Assembly: GCF_900116195.1 (NCBI RefSeq)
Contig: NZ_FOZW01000016.1
Span: forward strand, 1 to 64,000
Length of the DNA: 64,000 nt
Direction: 5' to 3'
From: Alloyangia pacifica
Lineage (GTDB): Bacteria; Pseudomonadota; Alphaproteobacteria; Rhodobacterales; Rhodobacteraceae
Part shown: positions 62,533-64,000 of the stretch, one piece after another
How the letters are laid out: the number at the start of each line of letters is the position of its first letter
Position numbering within the stretch: position 1 is the stretch's first letter
The notes under the pieces: generated by a model
Databases searched by the model: none
What the model was told of the DNA's origin: nothing
Seen by the model: only the letters and a program-made list of their open reading frames with translations
Position numbers and translations under genes: made by a program

Positions 62533-63525
62533 ATGATGATGTACTTTGCGAAGGCCAAGACGGCGCTGATCGCCGCCACCGCGCTGAGCGGTCTGCTGGC
62601 AGGGGCGGCTCAGGCAGAGACCTGGCGCGCCTGGGCAATTCACCCCGAGGACTATCCGAACGTCGTCGCCATGCAGCAGTTCGCCGACGAGGTGACCGAG
62701 AAGACCGAAGGCCGGATCGAGCCGACCGTCTATGCCAACGGCGTGCTGGGCGCGCAGCCCGACGCCATCGAGCAGGTCCGCGCCGGTGCCATCGCGGTGG
62801 GCAACTTCAACATGGGGCCGATGGGCGAGATCGTTCCGGCGACCAACGTGCTTTCGCTGCCCTTCATCTTCCGAGACGTCGATCACATGCACAAGGTGAT
62901 GGACGGCGAGATCGGCCAGCGCTTCTCGGACGCCCTGTCCGAAGAGGGGCTCGTCGCCCTGTCGTGGATGGATAGCGGCTCGCGTTCCTTCTACAACACC
63001 AAGCACGCCATCGAGACGCCCGCCGACATGGACGGCATGAAGTTCCGCGTTATGAACAACGATCTCTACGTGCAGATGGTCGACCAGCTCGGCGGCAACG
63101 CAACGCCCATGGCCTACGGCGAGGTCTACCAGTCGCTGAAGACCGGCGTGATCGACGGGGCCGAGAACAACTACCCGTCCTTCGAGAGTTCGAACCACTA
63201 CGAGGTGGCGAAGTACTATTCGATCACCAACCACCTGATCATCCCCGAGTGCATCTGCGTCTCGACCAAGGTCTGGGACGGCGTCTCGGATGAGGACAAG
63301 GCGCTCGTGACGGCGGCGGCGGTCTCGGCGGCGGAAACCCAGCGCGAGCTCTGGGCCGAGCGCGAGATGGCATCCAAGCAGAAGGTGGAAGAGAGCGGCG
63401 TGGCGGTGAACGAGGTCTCCGACCCCGCGGCGTTCCAGTCGGCCATGGAGCCGGTCTACACCAAGTTCATCGAGAGCAACCCGGATCTGGAAAGCCTGAT
63501 CCGCGACATCCAGTCGGTCGAGTGA
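62533..63525 (+). CDS. TRAP transporter substrate-binding protein (DctP family)
   Basis: 330-residue periplasmic binding protein with a signal peptide ending AAQA (about residue 28). DctP features: GVLGAQPDAIEQVRAGAIAV, KFRVMNNDLYVQMVDQLGGN (carboxylate-binding Arg) and PMAYGEVYQSLKTGVIDGAE. The ligand is an organic or sugar acid; a GntR-like site upstream hints at a uronate or aldonate. Three ATGs in a row (62533, 62536, 62539) follow GGGAGGAG; the second or third has the best spacing. A perfect hairpin with TTTT follows the stop. Confidence 0.9.
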   Translation: MMMYFAKAKTALIAATALSGLLAGAAQAETWRAWAIHPEDYPNVVAMQQFADEVTEKTEGRIEPTVYANGVLGAQPDAIEQVRAGAIAVGNFNMGPMGEIVPATNVLSLPFIFRDVDHMHKVMDGEIGQRFSDALSEEGLVALSWMDSGSRSFYNTKHAIETPADMDGMKFRVMNNDLYVQMVDQLGGNATPMAYGEVYQSLKTGVIDGAENNYPSFESSNHYEVAKYYSITNHLIIPECICVSTKVWDGVSDEDKALVTAAAVSAAETQRELWAEREMASKQKVEESGVAVNEVSDPAAFQSAMEPVYTKFIESNPDLESLIRDIQSVE

Positions 63526-63535
63526 TCTGACGCGC

Positions 63536-63563
63536 GGCGTGTCCCCGCGGGGACACGCCTTTT
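63536..63563 (+). terminator. Hairpin with TTTT between TRAP binding-protein and permease genes
   Basis: A perfect 24-bp palindrome, arms GGCGTGTCCC and GGGACACGCC, is followed by TTTT. It lies 11 bases after the binding-protein stop and 13 bases before the permease start. It probably works as a partial terminator, so permease genes are read at a lower level. Confidence 0.75.
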
Positions 63564-63575
63564 CCGGGAGGCACA

Positions 63576-64000
63576 ATGGCACAGAGCCAAGAGGCCGGGG
63601 CAGGGGCCGTCTATCGCCTGCTCGATCTGCTCTCGCGGATCTGCGTTCTGGTGGCCGGCACCGGCCTCGTCGTCCTGATTGCCATCTTCGGCTGGCTGGT
63701 CTGGGGCCGCTATATCATGAACGACACCCCGACTTGGGTCGAGCAGCTGGCGCTGATCCTCGTGGTCTGGATCACCTTTCTGGGTGCCGCCGCCGGTGTC
63801 TGGGGCCGCACCCACCTGTCGGTGGATTTCCTGCGCGACGCCTTTCCGGGTCCGATCGCCCTGGCGATGAAATGGCTGGCTCTGATCGGCGTGCTGATCT
63901 TCGCGATCTGCCTCGGCTGGCAGGGATACATCCTTGCCGAGAACACATGGGGTCGCACCGTGCCGATGCTCGGCATCTCCGAGGGCATGCGCGCCGTGCC
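63576..64000 (+). CDS. TRAP transporter small membrane subunit (DctQ family), cut by the window end
   Basis: Only the first 141 codons are inside the window and the frame stays open to the edge. Helices are at about 20-45 (ICVLVAGTGLVVLIAIFGWL), 58-78 and 90-115, with the DctQ-type VWGRTHLSVDFLRD between them. It pairs with a large DctM subunit presumably just beyond. GGGAGG precedes the ATG at 63576. Confidence 0.88.
   Translation, partial: MAQSQEAGAGAVYRLLDLLSRICVLVAGTGLVVLIAIFGWLVWGRYIMNDTPTWVEQLALILVVWITFLGAAAGVWGRTHLSVDFLRDAFPGPIALAMKWLALIGVLIFAICLGWQGYILAENTWGRTVPMLGISEGMRAV

Overview
The window is GC-rich and almost fully coding. Its gene content (TRAP and tripartite tricarboxylate transporters, a complete uptake and near-complete breakdown set for ectoine, ArsJ-type arsenic resistance, a min operon) points to a marine alphaproteobacterium of the Rhodobacterales / Roseobacter group. 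Genus and species cannot be fixed from the sequence alone. I found no tRNA, rRNA, CRISPR array or prophage.

Layout. 1-2600 is a scar region: an IS3-family element (about 53-1295) with a visible -1 frameshift signal, a 121-bp solo end of a related IS (1781-1901), a possible AlpA-like fragment and about 700 bp of sequence without a supportable gene. 2615-11875 holds catabolic and envelope genes: an RTX/GDSL secreted esterase, an enolase-superfamily enzyme, a periplasmic cytochrome c, a soluble PQQ sugar dehydrogenase, a membrane-bound spermidine-synthase-like protein that appears to start at AUU, and a PAP2-type membrane protein. 12116-24575 is an ectoine/hydroxyectoine utilisation locus: atf, ssd and asnC on the minus strand, divergent from enuR-uehABC-usp-eutABCD. 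The expected deacetylase gene eutE is absent. 24825-28609 holds a Gfo/Idh oxidoreductase and two overlapping membrane GTPases. 29169-38197 has PBP1A and an oligopeptide-type ABC transporter split into divergent units. 38349-40310 is minCDE, followed by an Hsp70-like protein, an ArgE-type deacetylase, a DadA-type oxidase and a second M20 amidohydrolase.

46020-52781 contains a small lipoprotein, a three-gene sensory set (response regulator, histidine kinase, periplasmic binding protein) and the divergent tctCBA transporter. 52980-57852 has a 58-residue membrane protein, a PadR/siderophore-reductase pair and an arsenic operon (ArsR-ArsC fusion, GAPDH, ArsJ). The window ends with an RND efflux pair and the start of a TRAP transporter operon.

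Cross-cutting observations. All four transporter operons that begin with a periplasmic binding-protein gene (ueh, opp, tct, the last TRAP) carry a very stable GC hairpin just after that gene and before the membrane genes. A modular intergenic repeat (GC stem, second stem, then a TATTT-containing tail) occurs three times at 3' gene ends. The N-alpha-acetyl-diaminobutyrate deacetylation step, unassigned in the ectoine locus, could in principle be done by the ArgE-type enzyme 17 kb away; this is an inference, not a demonstration.
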